Positions 1 to 8,127 of a stretch of DNA of 22,583 nt are shown here, piece by piece (the first letter of the stretch is position 1; every line of letters starts with the position of its first letter). Origin of the DNA: Rhodoferax sp. GTDB taxonomy: Bacteria > Pseudomonadota > Gammaproteobacteria > Burkholderiales > Burkholderiaceae_C. The notes beneath the pieces were generated by a model. The model was not told the DNA's origin and did not search any database. It saw only the letters and a program-made list of their open reading frames with translations. Location of the stretch: contig JAIPDA010000008.1 in NCBI GenBank assembly GCA_021737905.1, forward strand, positions 1 through 22,583. Direction: 5' to 3'. The translations under genes and the position numbers were made by a program.

Positions 1-161
1 AGGGTCAGTAGGGCGTGGAATACCCAGTCAAACATGGAACTTTTGGGGAGTACTTCAACAGCATATTGGAGCTAGCATATCATGGTTAAAACCAGGAAAA
101 ATCGAACAAATTTGCACACATCACTTTAAGTTGGAGTGGAAATTATTTTTTAAATTAGAGT

Positions 162-1409
162 GTGCAATACAGTTTTCTTGAACTTCTCAAACAGAGCTTA
201 ACTCAACACCGAGGCTGGCCAAGGGCTTGGCGGCGTGCTGGACCCCAGGCCAGCTATGACGCTGTGGTGGTCGGCGGTGGCGGTCACGGCTTGGCTACCG
301 CCTGGCATTTGGTCCGCGATGAAGGTCTGAGCAGGGTCGCGGTGCTGGAGAGAAGCTGGCTGGGCGGTGGTAATACTGGCCGAAACACCACGGTCATTCG
401 TTCCAACTATCTGCGTGAACAAAGTATCCGATTTCAAGATGAAAACCTTCGGCTGTGGCAGGACCTGAGCGCGCGGCTTGACTTCAACTTGATGGTCAGT
501 CAGCGCGGTCAAATCGAGATCATTCAAACTTGGGGCAAGCTGCGCGATGCGCGTAGGCGCATGCACACCATGCGCCTGGCGGGTGCAGACTACAGACTCT
601 TGGACGCCCAGCAGGTTCACCACATGCTGCCCTGGCTGAACAAAAGCGCCGACCAGCGCCTGCCCGTGCTGGGCGGCGCTTGGCAAGGCCGCGCAGGCAC
701 CGTGCGTCATGATGCAGTGGCCTGGGCGTATGCGCGTGCGGCCAGCTCGCTGGGCGTGGACATCATTGAAAACTGTGAGGTCAAGCACATTGAATGCCAC
801 AACGGGCAAGTGCAAGCTGTGATGACCAACCGCGGGCGTATAAGCACCCACCGGCTGGGCTTGGCCGTGGCGGGCTCGACCAGCCGCTTGGCGGCCATGG
901 CCGGGCTTAAACTGCCTCTGGAGACCCTCACGCTGCAGGCCTTTGTGTCAGAGCCCCTCAAGCCCATGCTCGATGTCATCGTGTCCTGCCCCGCGCTGGG
1001 CATTTACTTCAGCCAATCCAACAAGGGAGAGTTGGTCATAGGCGGCGGGCCTGATGCCGGGCTGTCCTGGACTCAACGCGGTCAGTACGCTGTGATTGAA
1101 GACTGTGTGGCCAGCTTGGTCCATCTGTTTCCAGCGCTGGCTCGGGTCAAGCTCTTGCGCACCTGGGGCGGGGCCATAGACTTGTCAGCAGACACCAGCC
1201 CCATTGTCTCGCTCACACCGGTCAAGGGCCTGTGCGTCAGCACCGGCTGGGGCTCGGGCGGCTTCAAGTCCATCCCGGCGGGCGGGCGCAGCTTGGCGGG
1301 GCTGTTGGCGCGTGGCCAAGCGGACAGGTTTTGTGCGCCCTTTTCACTGGAGCGTTTTAGCTCAGGGCGGCTGCTGTTCGAGACGGCCAGTGCCTCCAAC
1401 CGTTTTTAA
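162..1409 (+). CDS. soxB: Sarcosine oxidase beta subunit (SoxB), FAD/FMN flavoprotein
   Basis: This is the catalytic beta subunit of a heterotetrameric sarcosine oxidase, which oxidises the N-methyl group of sarcosine or a related secondary amine in the cytoplasm. The 415-residue length is normal. A dinucleotide-binding motif GGGGHG lies at residues 38-43, and the family stretches NTGRNTT and RSNYL follow at 71-83. His183, in VRHDAVAW, aligns with the histidine (His173 of the Corynebacterium enzyme) that carries covalent FMN. The start is a GTG at 162; the resulting MQYSF opening matches the M-x-YS start usual in proteobacterial SoxB, but only a weak GAG lies upstream. The gene leads a tight soxBDAG operon. 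Bases 1-161 are AT-richer and show no convincing promoter or gene. The real substrate may be another N-methyl compound, given the hut context. Confidence 0.95.
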   Translation: MQYSFLELLKQSLTQHRGWPRAWRRAGPQASYDAVVVGGGGHGLATAWHLVRDEGLSRVAVLERSWLGGGNTGRNTTVIRSNYLREQSIRFQDENLRLWQDLSARLDFNLMVSQRGQIEIIQTWGKLRDARRRMHTMRLAGADYRLLDAQQVHHMLPWLNKSADQRLPVLGGAWQGRAGTVRHDAVAWAYARAASSLGVDIIENCEVKHIECHNGQVQAVMTNRGRISTHRLGLAVAGSTSRLAAMAGLKLPLETLTLQAFVSEPLKPMLDVIVSCPALGIYFSQSNKGELVIGGGPDAGLSWTQRGQYAVIEDCVASLVHLFPALARVKLLRTWGGAIDLSADTSPIVSLTPVKGLCVSTGWGSGGFKSIPAGGRSLAGLLARGQADRFCAPFSLERFSSGRLLFETASASNRF

Positions 1410-1418
1410 AGCGATGCC

Positions 1419-1682
1419 ATGATTCAATTGCCGTGCCCCCTTTGCGGTCTGCGCAGCGCGCATGAGTTTGTCTGCATGGGCGAGCACAGCGAACGCCCTG
1501 CGCAACCCGAGGCTCTGGACAACGCTGCCTGGGCCGCGCACCTTTACAACCGAGACAACCCTGACGCACCGGTGCTAGAGATGTGGTGGCACTTGCATGG
1601 CTGCCGCAGCTGGCTCAGGGTTCGCCGCGACCCCCACAGCCAAAACATTCTGGGCTGCGAGACTGCAGGGCTTGGGCCATGA
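1419..1682 (+). CDS. soxD: Sarcosine oxidase delta subunit (SoxD), zinc-binding
   Basis: This small structural subunit of the heterotetrameric sarcosine oxidase binds a zinc ion and contacts the alpha subunit. The 87 residues contain CPLCG at 6-10 and the sequence WWHLHGC at 56-62. Cys6, Cys9, His58 and Cys62 fit the C-x2-C and H-x3-C zinc ligands known in this family. The gene begins nine bases after soxB and its TGA overlaps the soxA ATG (ATGA), so soxD and soxA are probably translationally coupled. The C-terminal arm is rather short and rich in small residues, but nothing looks broken. The order B-D-A-G is the classical one for this operon, which makes the assignment firm. Confidence 0.93.
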   Translation: MIQLPCPLCGLRSAHEFVCMGEHSERPAQPEALDNAAWAAHLYNRDNPDAPVLEMWWHLHGCRSWLRVRRDPHSQNILGCETAGLGP

Positions 1683-4645
1683 GCGGTTGGCGTTTGCCCA
1701 GTGGCGGGCGCTTGATCGAGCGCTCTCAGCTGCTGGATTTTCAGTTCAATGGCCGTCTGTTTCAGGGCTTTGAAGGCGACACGCTGGCCTCAGCTCTGAT
1801 GGCAAACGGCCAGGGCCTTTTGAGTCGCAGCTTCAAGTACCACCGACCACGCGGCTTGTTGGCCGCAGGTTGGGAGGAGCCCAATGCATTTTTGGGGCTG
1901 AGCGCACCACGCGCCGAGCCGAATGTCTTGGCCACCACCGAACGGCTGGTGCAGGGCATGCGCGCCCATAGCCAACAGGGCTGGCCAAGCCTGCAATTTG
2001 ACGCCATGGCGGTGGCCGACCTGCTGCACCGCTGGTTGCCGGCTGGCTTTTACTACAAAGCCTTTAAATCCCCCTCTTGGGCATGGCCCTGGTTCGAAAA
2101 GGCTTTGCGCCAAGCCGCTAGTCAAAGCCGTGTGCCGCAGGTGCCTACTGATGATGTAGAGCTACAAGGCCATGGGCGTCGCTTTGCCCATGCGGATGTG
2201 CTGATCGTTGGGGCCGGACTGGCTGGCCTGTGGGCAGCTTGGTCTCTTGCACGGGCCGGTGCGAGTGTGATCCTGGCTGACGATGCACCCAGACCAGGCG
2301 GGCGTTGGCTGGACAGGCCGTCAGGCCAGGCCGTGGACGCGTGGATTGATCAAGCGCTGGCTGAACTTGATGCCTGTCCCAAGGTGCAGCGCTGGCCGCT
2401 GACGCAGGTGGTAGCCCAACACGAGCATGGCATGTTTGTGGCCATTGACCGCAGCTCACCGGGCCGCGAGCGCATCTGGAAACTGCGCGTGCGCCATGCG
2501 CTTTTGGCCACCGGTCAAATTGAACGCCCCTTGCTGTTTGGCGACAACGACAGGCCTGGCGTGATGCTGGCCGGTGCCGTGAGCGGCTACCTGCACCGTT
2601 GGGGGGTGGCCCCGGGCCATCGCATGGTCTTGGCAACCAACAACGATGCGGCTTGGACAGCCGCATTTGAAGCCCAAGATGCTGGACTGCAGGTGCTGGC
2701 TCTGGCCGAGCTGCGCCACGAAGTTCACCCAGACCTGCTGGCACAGGCACAAGCGCGGGGCCTGGAGGTGAACTTGGACACCCGGGTGAACGCCGTGCGC
2801 GGGCGCAGCCAGATTCGCGCAGTGTCCTTGGCTGACAGCCACGGACACACGCGCTGGTTGCAGGCAGACCTTTTGGCCGTCTCGGGTGGCTGGAGCAGTG
2901 CACTGGCCTTGCATGCACAAGTCGGTGGCGTCAGCCGCTATGACACACAGCTCCACGGCATGGTGCCCGATGGCGCCCTGCGGCACAAGTCCATAGGCGC
3001 GGTGACAGGGGCACAAGGCACAGCCGCTTGCCTGCAGTCGGCTGCCGCAGGAGCGGGCATGGTGGCGCAACAGCTGGGCCTCACACTGCAGCCCCTGCCC
3101 ATGCCGCAGGTTGACAGGGAACACGTGGGGTGCAGCGCCATTGAGCTGGGCGCCAGCGGCCGGGGGCGGGTGTTCGTGGACTTTGCCAGCGACGTCACCT
3201 ATGACGACCTGGCCTTGGCCAAGCAAGAGGGCTATGAGGCCACCGAGCACCTCAAGCGCTACACCGCGCTGGGCATGGGGCCTGACCAAGGGCGCACCTC
3301 CTCGGTCACCGGCGCTGTGCTGATGGCCCACATGCGCGGCCTGGGGGCGGGCGCGCTGGGCGCCACCCAGCTGCGCCCCCCTTTAACGCCCATTCCTTTC
3401 GGGGCCATGGCCGGCAGCGAGTCGGGCGAGCTGATCCGACCTGTCCGCCTGACCCCGATGTCCGGCTGGCACAAGCAGGCCGGGGCCGTGATGTACGAGT
3501 CTGGCCAAAACTGGCGCCGCCCAGGCTACTACCCCCGCTCAGGAGAGACCATGGCGCAAGCCATAGAGCGCGAATGCCGCGCCTGCCGCGAAGCCGTGGG
3601 CCTGTATGACAGCTCACCGCTGGGTAAATTTGAAGTCACGGGCCCCGATGCTGCGCAACTGCTAGAACACATCTATGCCTGCAAAGTGGATGACCTCAAA
3701 GTGGGACGCGGCCGCTATGCCGTGATGCTGCGCGAGGACGCTCGCGTCTTAGACGATGGCACTGTCTTTCGCCTGGGCGAGCAGCACTGGTGGCTGACCA
3801 CCACCAGTGGTCAGGCACAGGAGGTGCACGCCTGGCTGGAGTCAGCGCGTCAAGTGCATTTTCAGGGACGCTTGCAGGTGTTTGTGACGCCAGTGACCGA
3901 CCAATGGGCCGCTTTGGTGGTGTGCGGCCCGCGCGCCCGCGAGTTGCTGGCCGCCTGCGGCAGCGACATCGACTTGGACAAGCCCGCTTTTCCCTTCATG
4001 GCCTGGCGCCAAGGCCACCTGGCCGGCCACCCCGTGAGGCTGTTTCGGGTCAGCTTTACCGGAGAGCTCAGCTTTGAGATTCACCTCCCCGCAGGGCGCG
4101 CATTGGCACTGTGGACCCAATTGGTGCAAACCGGGCGCGGCCTGGGTCTGGCGGTGATGGGCTCGGAGGCCAACCATGTGCTGCGGGTTGAAAAAGGCTT
4201 TATTTCGGTGAGCCACGAGGTGGACGGCTGCATCAATCCCCTGGACCTGGGCCTGGCCTGGGCCGTGCGCATGGACAAGCAAGACTTCATTGGAAAACGC
4301 TCGCTGCAACGTGACCTCGCCAACCCTCAGGGCAGAGCGCAATTGGTAGGCTTGTTGGTCGAGCCCAATGAGGCTCCGCTTGAGGAAGGCGCACAAATCC
4401 TGCAAGAGCCCCCGCCCGCACACTCTGAGCAGTCCTTGCTAGCGAGCGCGGGCTTTGTCACCGCCAGCGTCTGGAGCCCCAGCCTGAACCGGGCCGTGGC
4501 GCTGGCCTTACTGCAAGATGGAGCCTCACGCCACGGACAAAGCGTTTCGGTCACCGCCGCCACTGCATCTTCATTGACATACCGCCGGGCTCGCGTGGTG
4601 GCGCCCGTGTTCGTCGATCCAGACGGAGGGCGCATGCGTGGCTGA
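1679..4645 (+). CDS. soxA: Sarcosine oxidase alpha subunit (SoxA), NAD- and folate-binding
   Basis: This is the large subunit of the sarcosine oxidase complex. It binds NAD+ and tetrahydrofolate and passes the oxidised methyl group to folate as 5,10-methylene-THF, or releases formaldehyde. The start taken is the ATG at 1679, which overlaps the soxD stop; the frame stays open to 1583, but those codons lie inside soxD. The 988 residues show a ferredoxin-fold N-terminal domain (GRLFQGFEGDTLASALMANG near 25-44, SFKYHRPRG at 51-59) without iron-sulphur cysteines. Next comes a Rossmann domain with VIVGAG-type motif GAGLAG at 178-183. The C-terminal third is GcvT-like, with YESGQNWRRPGYY near its start, as in glycine-cleavage T-protein folate domains. 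The length agrees with the family norm of roughly 960-1000. Confidence 0.95.
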   Translation: MSGWRLPSGGRLIERSQLLDFQFNGRLFQGFEGDTLASALMANGQGLLSRSFKYHRPRGLLAAGWEEPNAFLGLSAPRAEPNVLATTERLVQGMRAHSQQGWPSLQFDAMAVADLLHRWLPAGFYYKAFKSPSWAWPWFEKALRQAASQSRVPQVPTDDVELQGHGRRFAHADVLIVGAGLAGLWAAWSLARAGASVILADDAPRPGGRWLDRPSGQAVDAWIDQALAELDACPKVQRWPLTQVVAQHEHGMFVAIDRSSPGRERIWKLRVRHALLATGQIERPLLFGDNDRPGVMLAGAVSGYLHRWGVAPGHRMVLATNNDAAWTAAFEAQDAGLQVLALAELRHEVHPDLLAQAQARGLEVNLDTRVNAVRGRSQIRAVSLADSHGHTRWLQADLLAVSGGWSSALALHAQVGGVSRYDTQLHGMVPDGALRHKSIGAVTGAQGTAACLQSAAAGAGMVAQQLGLTLQPLPMPQVDREHVGCSAIELGASGRGRVFVDFASDVTYDDLALAKQEGYEATEHLKRYTALGMGPDQGRTSSVTGAVLMAHMRGLGAGALGATQLRPPLTPIPFGAMAGSESGELIRPVRLTPMSGWHKQAGAVMYESGQNWRRPGYYPRSGETMAQAIERECRACREAVGLYDSSPLGKFEVTGPDAAQLLEHIYACKVDDLKVGRGRYAVMLREDARVLDDGTVFRLGEQHWWLTTTSGQAQEVHAWLESARQVHFQGRLQVFVTPVTDQWAALVVCGPRARELLAACGSDIDLDKPAFPFMAWRQGHLAGHPVRLFRVSFTGELSFEIHLPAGRALALWTQLVQTGRGLGLAVMGSEANHVLRVEKGFISVSHEVDGCINPLDLGLAWAVRMDKQDFIGKRSLQRDLANPQGRAQLVGLLVEPNEAPLEEGAQILQEPPPAHSEQSLLASAGFVTASVWSPSLNRAVALALLQDGASRHGQSVSVTAATASSLTYRRARVVAPVFVDPDGGRMRG

Positions 4646-5141
4646 AACCCCCGACTTTGACATGCGAGCGGGCTGCCTGATCAGCCTGCAAACTCACGCT
4701 GCCCCTTGGCTGGACCTGGTGGCTCCTGGCCTGTCGCAATTGCCACCCTGTCGTCAATTGAGACAAGGGCGGCACCTGTGGCTGCGGCTAGGATGGAACG
4801 AATGGTGGTGCTGGTCTACGAGCCATGAGGCAGAGGCTGGGCAGCAGATGCAAGCCATTGCGCAGGCTGCTGGTGAGTACTTCCATGCCTGCGTGGACAT
4901 CAGCGACAGTGTTCTAGCTTGCCGAATTGTTGCTCCCTTCGAGCCTCTGCTGTCCTGCGGCTGCGACCTGGACCTGGGGCAGTTACCGCAAGACTTTGCT
5001 GGCCGCACACGCTTGAGCGCGTTCACAGTGACGCTTACGCCAGACCAGGGCACAGACAACATGTGGTTGTGGGTTGAATCAAGCCTAGCGGCCAGCCTGG
5101 TGCAGTGGCTTGCGGTCCACGCCAAGCTGCTGCGCGCCTAA
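4638..5141 (+). CDS. soxG: Sarcosine oxidase gamma subunit (SoxG)
   Basis: This is the fourth subunit of the heterotetrameric sarcosine oxidase, a GcvT-related small protein that packs on the alpha subunit. Position after soxA and the 167-residue size support the call. Sequence conservation in this subunit is low, and I rely largely on operon order and on family-like segments such as LSAFTVTL and WLAVHAK near the end. The GTG start at 4638 overlaps the soxA end by eight bases and has a strong ribosome-binding site (GGAGGG, 4625-4630). Its TAA at 5139-5141 overlaps the stop codon of hutH, which is read from the other strand. No terminator lies between the two converging operons. Confidence 0.85.
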   Translation: MAETPDFDMRAGCLISLQTHAAPWLDLVAPGLSQLPPCRQLRQGRHLWLRLGWNEWWCWSTSHEAEAGQQMQAIAQAAGEYFHACVDISDSVLACRIVAPFEPLLSCGCDLDLGQLPQDFAGRTRLSAFTVTLTPDQGTDNMWLWVESSLAASLVQWLAVHAKLLRA

Positions 5142-6715
5142 ACAGGAGGTGTAGCCGTGCAAAAAAGCTGGTCCATGGCCAGCTGCAAAGCAGCCGGTGC
5201 ATGGCGCAGCGCAGTGGCTCGAAAATCGCTGCTGAGCAGCCACTGGGCCACCCGCTCGATATCAGGCGCCAAGCTGCGGTCTTGCGCCAGTGCAGGGCTC
5301 AGGCTGCGTACATGCGCATGTATGCGCTCGAGCACGGGCGTGCTGCACATGGGTCGGCGTGATTCAATGCCCTGGGCAGCCGCCAGCAATTCAATTGCCA
5401 AGATATAGCCGGTGTTTTCCGCCATGGGCCCCAGCCGCCGGGCAGCAAATGTGGCCATGCTCACATGGTCCTCTTGGTTGGCTGAGGTGGGAAGACTGTC
5501 CACACTGGCCGGGTGGGCCAGCGACTTGTTTTCTGAAGCCAGTGCAGCGGCCGTGACGTGTGCAATCATGAAACCAGAATTCAAGCCTGCGGCAGGTGTG
5601 AGAAAGGCAGGCAGTCCCGAAATCGCACTGTCAACCAGCATGGCCATTCGGCGCTCAGACAGGGAGCCGATTTCAGCAATGGCCAAGGCCATGCCGTCGG
5701 CCACCAGCGCCACAGGCTCGGCGTGGAAATTGCCGCCTGAGAGCAACTCGTCTTGACCTTGAGCATGAAAGACCAGCGGGTTGTCTGTCACTGCGTTGGC
5801 CTCTCGCAGGAGCACCGCCGCAGCATGGCGCAGCTGGTCCAGGCAAGCGCCCATAACCTGGGGTTGGCACCGCAGGCAATAAGGGTCTTGCACCCGCTCG
5901 TCGTCCACCAAATGCGAACGCCGAATTTCACTGCCTTCGAGTAAAGACCGGTAGGCTGCAGCTGTCGCAATTTGTCCTGGCTGATCGCGCAGCGCGTGAA
6001 TACGGGGATCAAAGGGGGCGTCGCTTCCGCGTGCCGCATCCAAGGTCAGTGCGCCGGTCAACACACCCGCACACAACAAATGCTCAGCTGCAAACAGCCC
6101 TTCAATGGCCAACGCAGTTGACACCTGTGTTCCGTTGATCAAGGCCAAGCCCTCTTTCGCCCCTAAAGTGACGGGCTGCAAGCCGCAAGACTGCAAGGCC
6201 TGGGCCGCAGGCCAGATCTGTCCGCGCCAGCGAACCTGCCCCTCGCCAATCAAGGGTAGACACAAGTGCGCCAGAGGCGCGAGGTCACCACTGGCGCCTA
6301 CTGACCCCTTGGCTGGCACCACGGGCAACAGGTCGTGTGCCAACAGGTCCAGCAAAGCCACGATCAGGGCCGGGCTGACACCCGAGTAGCCCCGCCCCAA
6401 GCTGGCGGCCTTGAGCAACAGCATCATTCGCACCACGGGGTCTGACAATGGCTCGCCCACCCCTACAGCATGCGAGCGAAGCAAATTGAGCTGCAACTGG
6501 GTGTGCTCGCTGTCCGGGATCCGGGTGCTGGCCAATTTTCCAAAGCCCGTGTTCAAACCGTAAATCACTTGCCCGCTGGCCAACACTCTGGTGACTGCAA
6601 GTGCGCTGTCACGTACGGCAGACCATGCGGCTTCGGTCAAATTGAGCCGCTGAGGGCCCAAGCGAATCTGACGCAAATCGTCCCATCCCAGCTTGCCTGG
6701 CGAAATCAGTGTCAT
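5138..6715 (-). CDS. hutH: Histidine ammonia-lyase (histidase)
   Basis: This enzyme deaminates L-histidine to trans-urocanate and ammonia, the first step of histidine degradation (EC 4.3.1.3). The 525-residue protein carries the Ala-Ser-Gly triad at 141-143 (GSVGASGDLAPLAH), which cyclises to the electrophilic MIO cofactor. It also has YGLNTGFG at 52-59, with the catalytic Tyr at position 52, and SHAVGVGEP with His82. All family landmarks are present and the length is close to the usual 500-520. The ATG overlaps the stop of the upstream Rieske oxygenase gene by four bases, so the two should be co-translated. HutH is separated from the other hut genes, which lie more than 8 kb to the right on the opposite strand, so it may be under different control. 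Confidence 0.97.
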   Translation of the reverse strand: MTLISPGKLGWDDLRQIRLGPQRLNLTEAAWSAVRDSALAVTRVLASGQVIYGLNTGFGKLASTRIPDSEHTQLQLNLLRSHAVGVGEPLSDPVVRMMLLLKAASLGRGYSGVSPALIVALLDLLAHDLLPVVPAKGSVGASGDLAPLAHLCLPLIGEGQVRWRGQIWPAAQALQSCGLQPVTLGAKEGLALINGTQVSTALAIEGLFAAEHLLCAGVLTGALTLDAARGSDAPFDPRIHALRDQPGQIATAAAYRSLLEGSEIRRSHLVDDERVQDPYCLRCQPQVMGACLDQLRHAAAVLLREANAVTDNPLVFHAQGQDELLSGGNFHAEPVALVADGMALAIAEIGSLSERRMAMLVDSAISGLPAFLTPAAGLNSGFMIAHVTAAALASENKSLAHPASVDSLPTSANQEDHVSMATFAARRLGPMAENTGYILAIELLAAAQGIESRRPMCSTPVLERIHAHVRSLSPALAQDRSLAPDIERVAQWLLSSDFRATALRHAPAALQLAMDQLFCTATPPV

Positions 6716-7773
6716 GCGGTCTCCTTGGTTTGCTCGGCTGAAATGCGCTGAGCCAAGGCCATGCGAAAGCGCGAGGCACCGGCATCGAGTAACAGGCCTA
6801 TATTGGGGCTGCGCTTGTGCTTCATCCCTTGGTGCACGGCCTCCAGAACCAGTCTGTCTTCTTCAAACGCAGCCTTAGCCCCAGCCGCAATTTTTTCGGT
6901 CAAGGCGTCATCGTCGGTATCGGTATTGCGGTGCTGCAGCCAAAAGTACAAGGTGTTGTCCCCGTCCACTGGCGTCAAAAAGTTGTAGGACACCATGCGG
7001 TAAACGCGGGGGTCGTCCCTTACTTGCGGGCCGCCCATGCCCGCTGGGGCAAAGATGCTCCGGTTGATGGCGACGGAGGGCAGGCGCACCTCGTAGTGCT
7101 GCAACCTGTCAGCCAATCCCGTGAACTTGACCAAGGGGGCGTAAAAAGGGGGTGGAGCCTGACCCACAATCCAGCGACTGCAGACCACGCCGTGCTCATC
7201 GGCCTGCAACTCCAGCGGGGTGCCTTCAGTGCCTGAAGCGCCAAAGGTGCTGCGGTGCACCCAGGCCACATGGGAGGGGTCTAGCAAATTGTCCACCAGC
7301 CAAAGGTAGTTGCATTTGCACGGCAAGCTGTCACCGGACGTCATGTGCCAGCCTGGGTGGTCATGGTGGTCAATTTGCATAACTGGGGAATGTTCGGCCA
7401 ACTCTGGCGAGCCCATCCAGATCCAGAGCAGGCCATATCTGTCTTGCACCGGGTAGCTGCGCACCTTGGCCTGTTTGGGGATTTGCTTTTGCGTGGGCGC
7501 TTCAATGCAGGTGCCGCAATGGTCAAAGGTCAGTCCGTGGTAACCGCATTCAATCGCGTCACCCTTGAGACGGCCCATGGACAGCGGCAACTTTCGGTGC
7601 GGACACGCATCCTCCAGCGCTACAGGTGCGCCGTCCTCACGGCGGTAAAGCACCACCGCCTCGCCAAGCAGTCGCACTGCCTTGGTGTGGCGCCCCACTT
7701 CGCGGGACAAACTGGCCACATACCAGCAGTTGCGGAGAAACACCTCGGGTTGATTCAATTCAAGAATGGACAT
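6712..7773 (-). CDS. VanA-type Rieske non-haem iron oxygenase, alpha subunit
   Basis: This is the terminal oxygenase of a two- or three-component Rieske system, resembling vanillate O-demethylase (VanA), dicamba and methylxanthine N-demethylases. Such enzymes hydroxylate O- or N-methyl groups, releasing formaldehyde. The Rieske cluster ligands are C57-P-H59 and C76-G-Y-H79. The mononuclear iron site fits D161-x3-D165-x2-H168-x4-H173, with Asp306 a possible third ligand. The 353-residue length is typical. The start at 7773 gives MSILELNQPEVFLRNCWYVA, a good family N-terminus, although no clear Shine-Dalgarno sequence is visible. No ferredoxin-reductase partner is encoded in the window. The stop overlaps the hutH start (ATGA), which strongly suggests that its product or substrate is linked to histidine. 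Ring N-demethylation of methylhistidine is one hypothesis; the true substrate cannot be read from sequence. Confidence 0.9.
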   Translation of the reverse strand: MSILELNQPEVFLRNCWYVASLSREVGRHTKAVRLLGEAVVLYRREDGAPVALEDACPHRKLPLSMGRLKGDAIECGYHGLTFDHCGTCIEAPTQKQIPKQAKVRSYPVQDRYGLLWIWMGSPELAEHSPVMQIDHHDHPGWHMTSGDSLPCKCNYLWLVDNLLDPSHVAWVHRSTFGASGTEGTPLELQADEHGVVCSRWIVGQAPPPFYAPLVKFTGLADRLQHYEVRLPSVAINRSIFAPAGMGGPQVRDDPRVYRMVSYNFLTPVDGDNTLYFWLQHRNTDTDDDALTEKIAAGAKAAFEEDRLVLEAVHQGMKHKRSPNIGLLLDAGASRFRMALAQRISAEQTKETA

Positions 7774-7805
7774 GGCAAAAAAGGACAGATTAAAAAAAAC
7801 CGATG

Positions 7806-7970
7806 CTAACGCAGCACCCTATCCTGGCCCAGGGGACCCAAGCCAGTTGCGACACCAGTACCCCACATGATGATGATGTTGAGTTCACGGTCCGGAAAAG
7901 TTGAGGCACAGGCCAAACTACTGGCCACAAATAAGGTTACCAACGTCAAGGCGGAACGAAAAAATTTGTA
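7806..7970 (-). pseudogene. Relic of a TctC/Bug-family solute-binding receptor (N-terminal fragment)
   Basis: Read on the minus strand, this stretch gives 54 codons before a TAG. It has a basic start (KFFRS), a hydrophobic stretch (ALTLVTLFVASSLACA) and then STFPDRELNIIIMWGTG. That pattern, a signal peptide followed by a (Y/F)P-x-(R/K)-x-hydrophobic strand and a W/P-x-x-G turn, is how tripartite-tricarboxylate receptors (TctC/Bug) begin. The rest of the roughly 320-residue protein is missing. At the expected initiator there is TAC rather than ATG, and no usable start lies just upstream. I therefore read it as a decayed gene rather than a small gene. It occupies most of the leader of the Rieske-hutH operon. 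The match is by eye only and rests on about 40 residues. Confidence 0.5.
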
Positions 7971-8015
7971 AGTAATTACTTTTGATGAATGAAATTACTT
8001 CTTTGAACTTGTCAA
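7970..8015 (-). promoter_or_regulatory. Candidate promoter/operator for the Rieske-hutH operon
   Basis: A perfect 12-base palindrome AAGTAATTACTT sits at 7970-7981, and the half-site ATTACTT recurs 19 bases away at 7994-8000. Just beyond, on the minus strand, 8015-8010 reads TTGACA, a consensus -35 hexamer; no good -10 follows at the ideal distance. The site directly abuts the receptor relic, so it may have been that gene's control region and now serve the Rieske-hutH pair. It does not resemble the TTGTATAGACAA sites near hutC. The rest of the 7774-8127 gap (8016-8127) shows nothing else I can name. Confidence 0.4.
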
Positions 8016-8127
8016 CGGTGAAATGAAATCTTCAATGTAATCAAGCGCCGCTCAAAGTCTCTGCGTCGTGAGGTGTGGACCTTGACTTAAAAAATACAAT
8101 TTAGCAGCCGAAACGACTGGCCTTGTC

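Noticed and set aside
1583..1678. N-terminal extension of SoxA by 32 codons
   Set aside because: The extension lies within soxD, has no family similarity, and the ATGA overlap at 1679 gives the normal SoxA start.
2456..3331. Long open frame (291 codons) on the minus strand inside soxA
   Set aside because: It is antisense to clearly conserved SoxA sequence and its product has no recognisable domain; long shadow frames are expected in GC-rich coding DNA.
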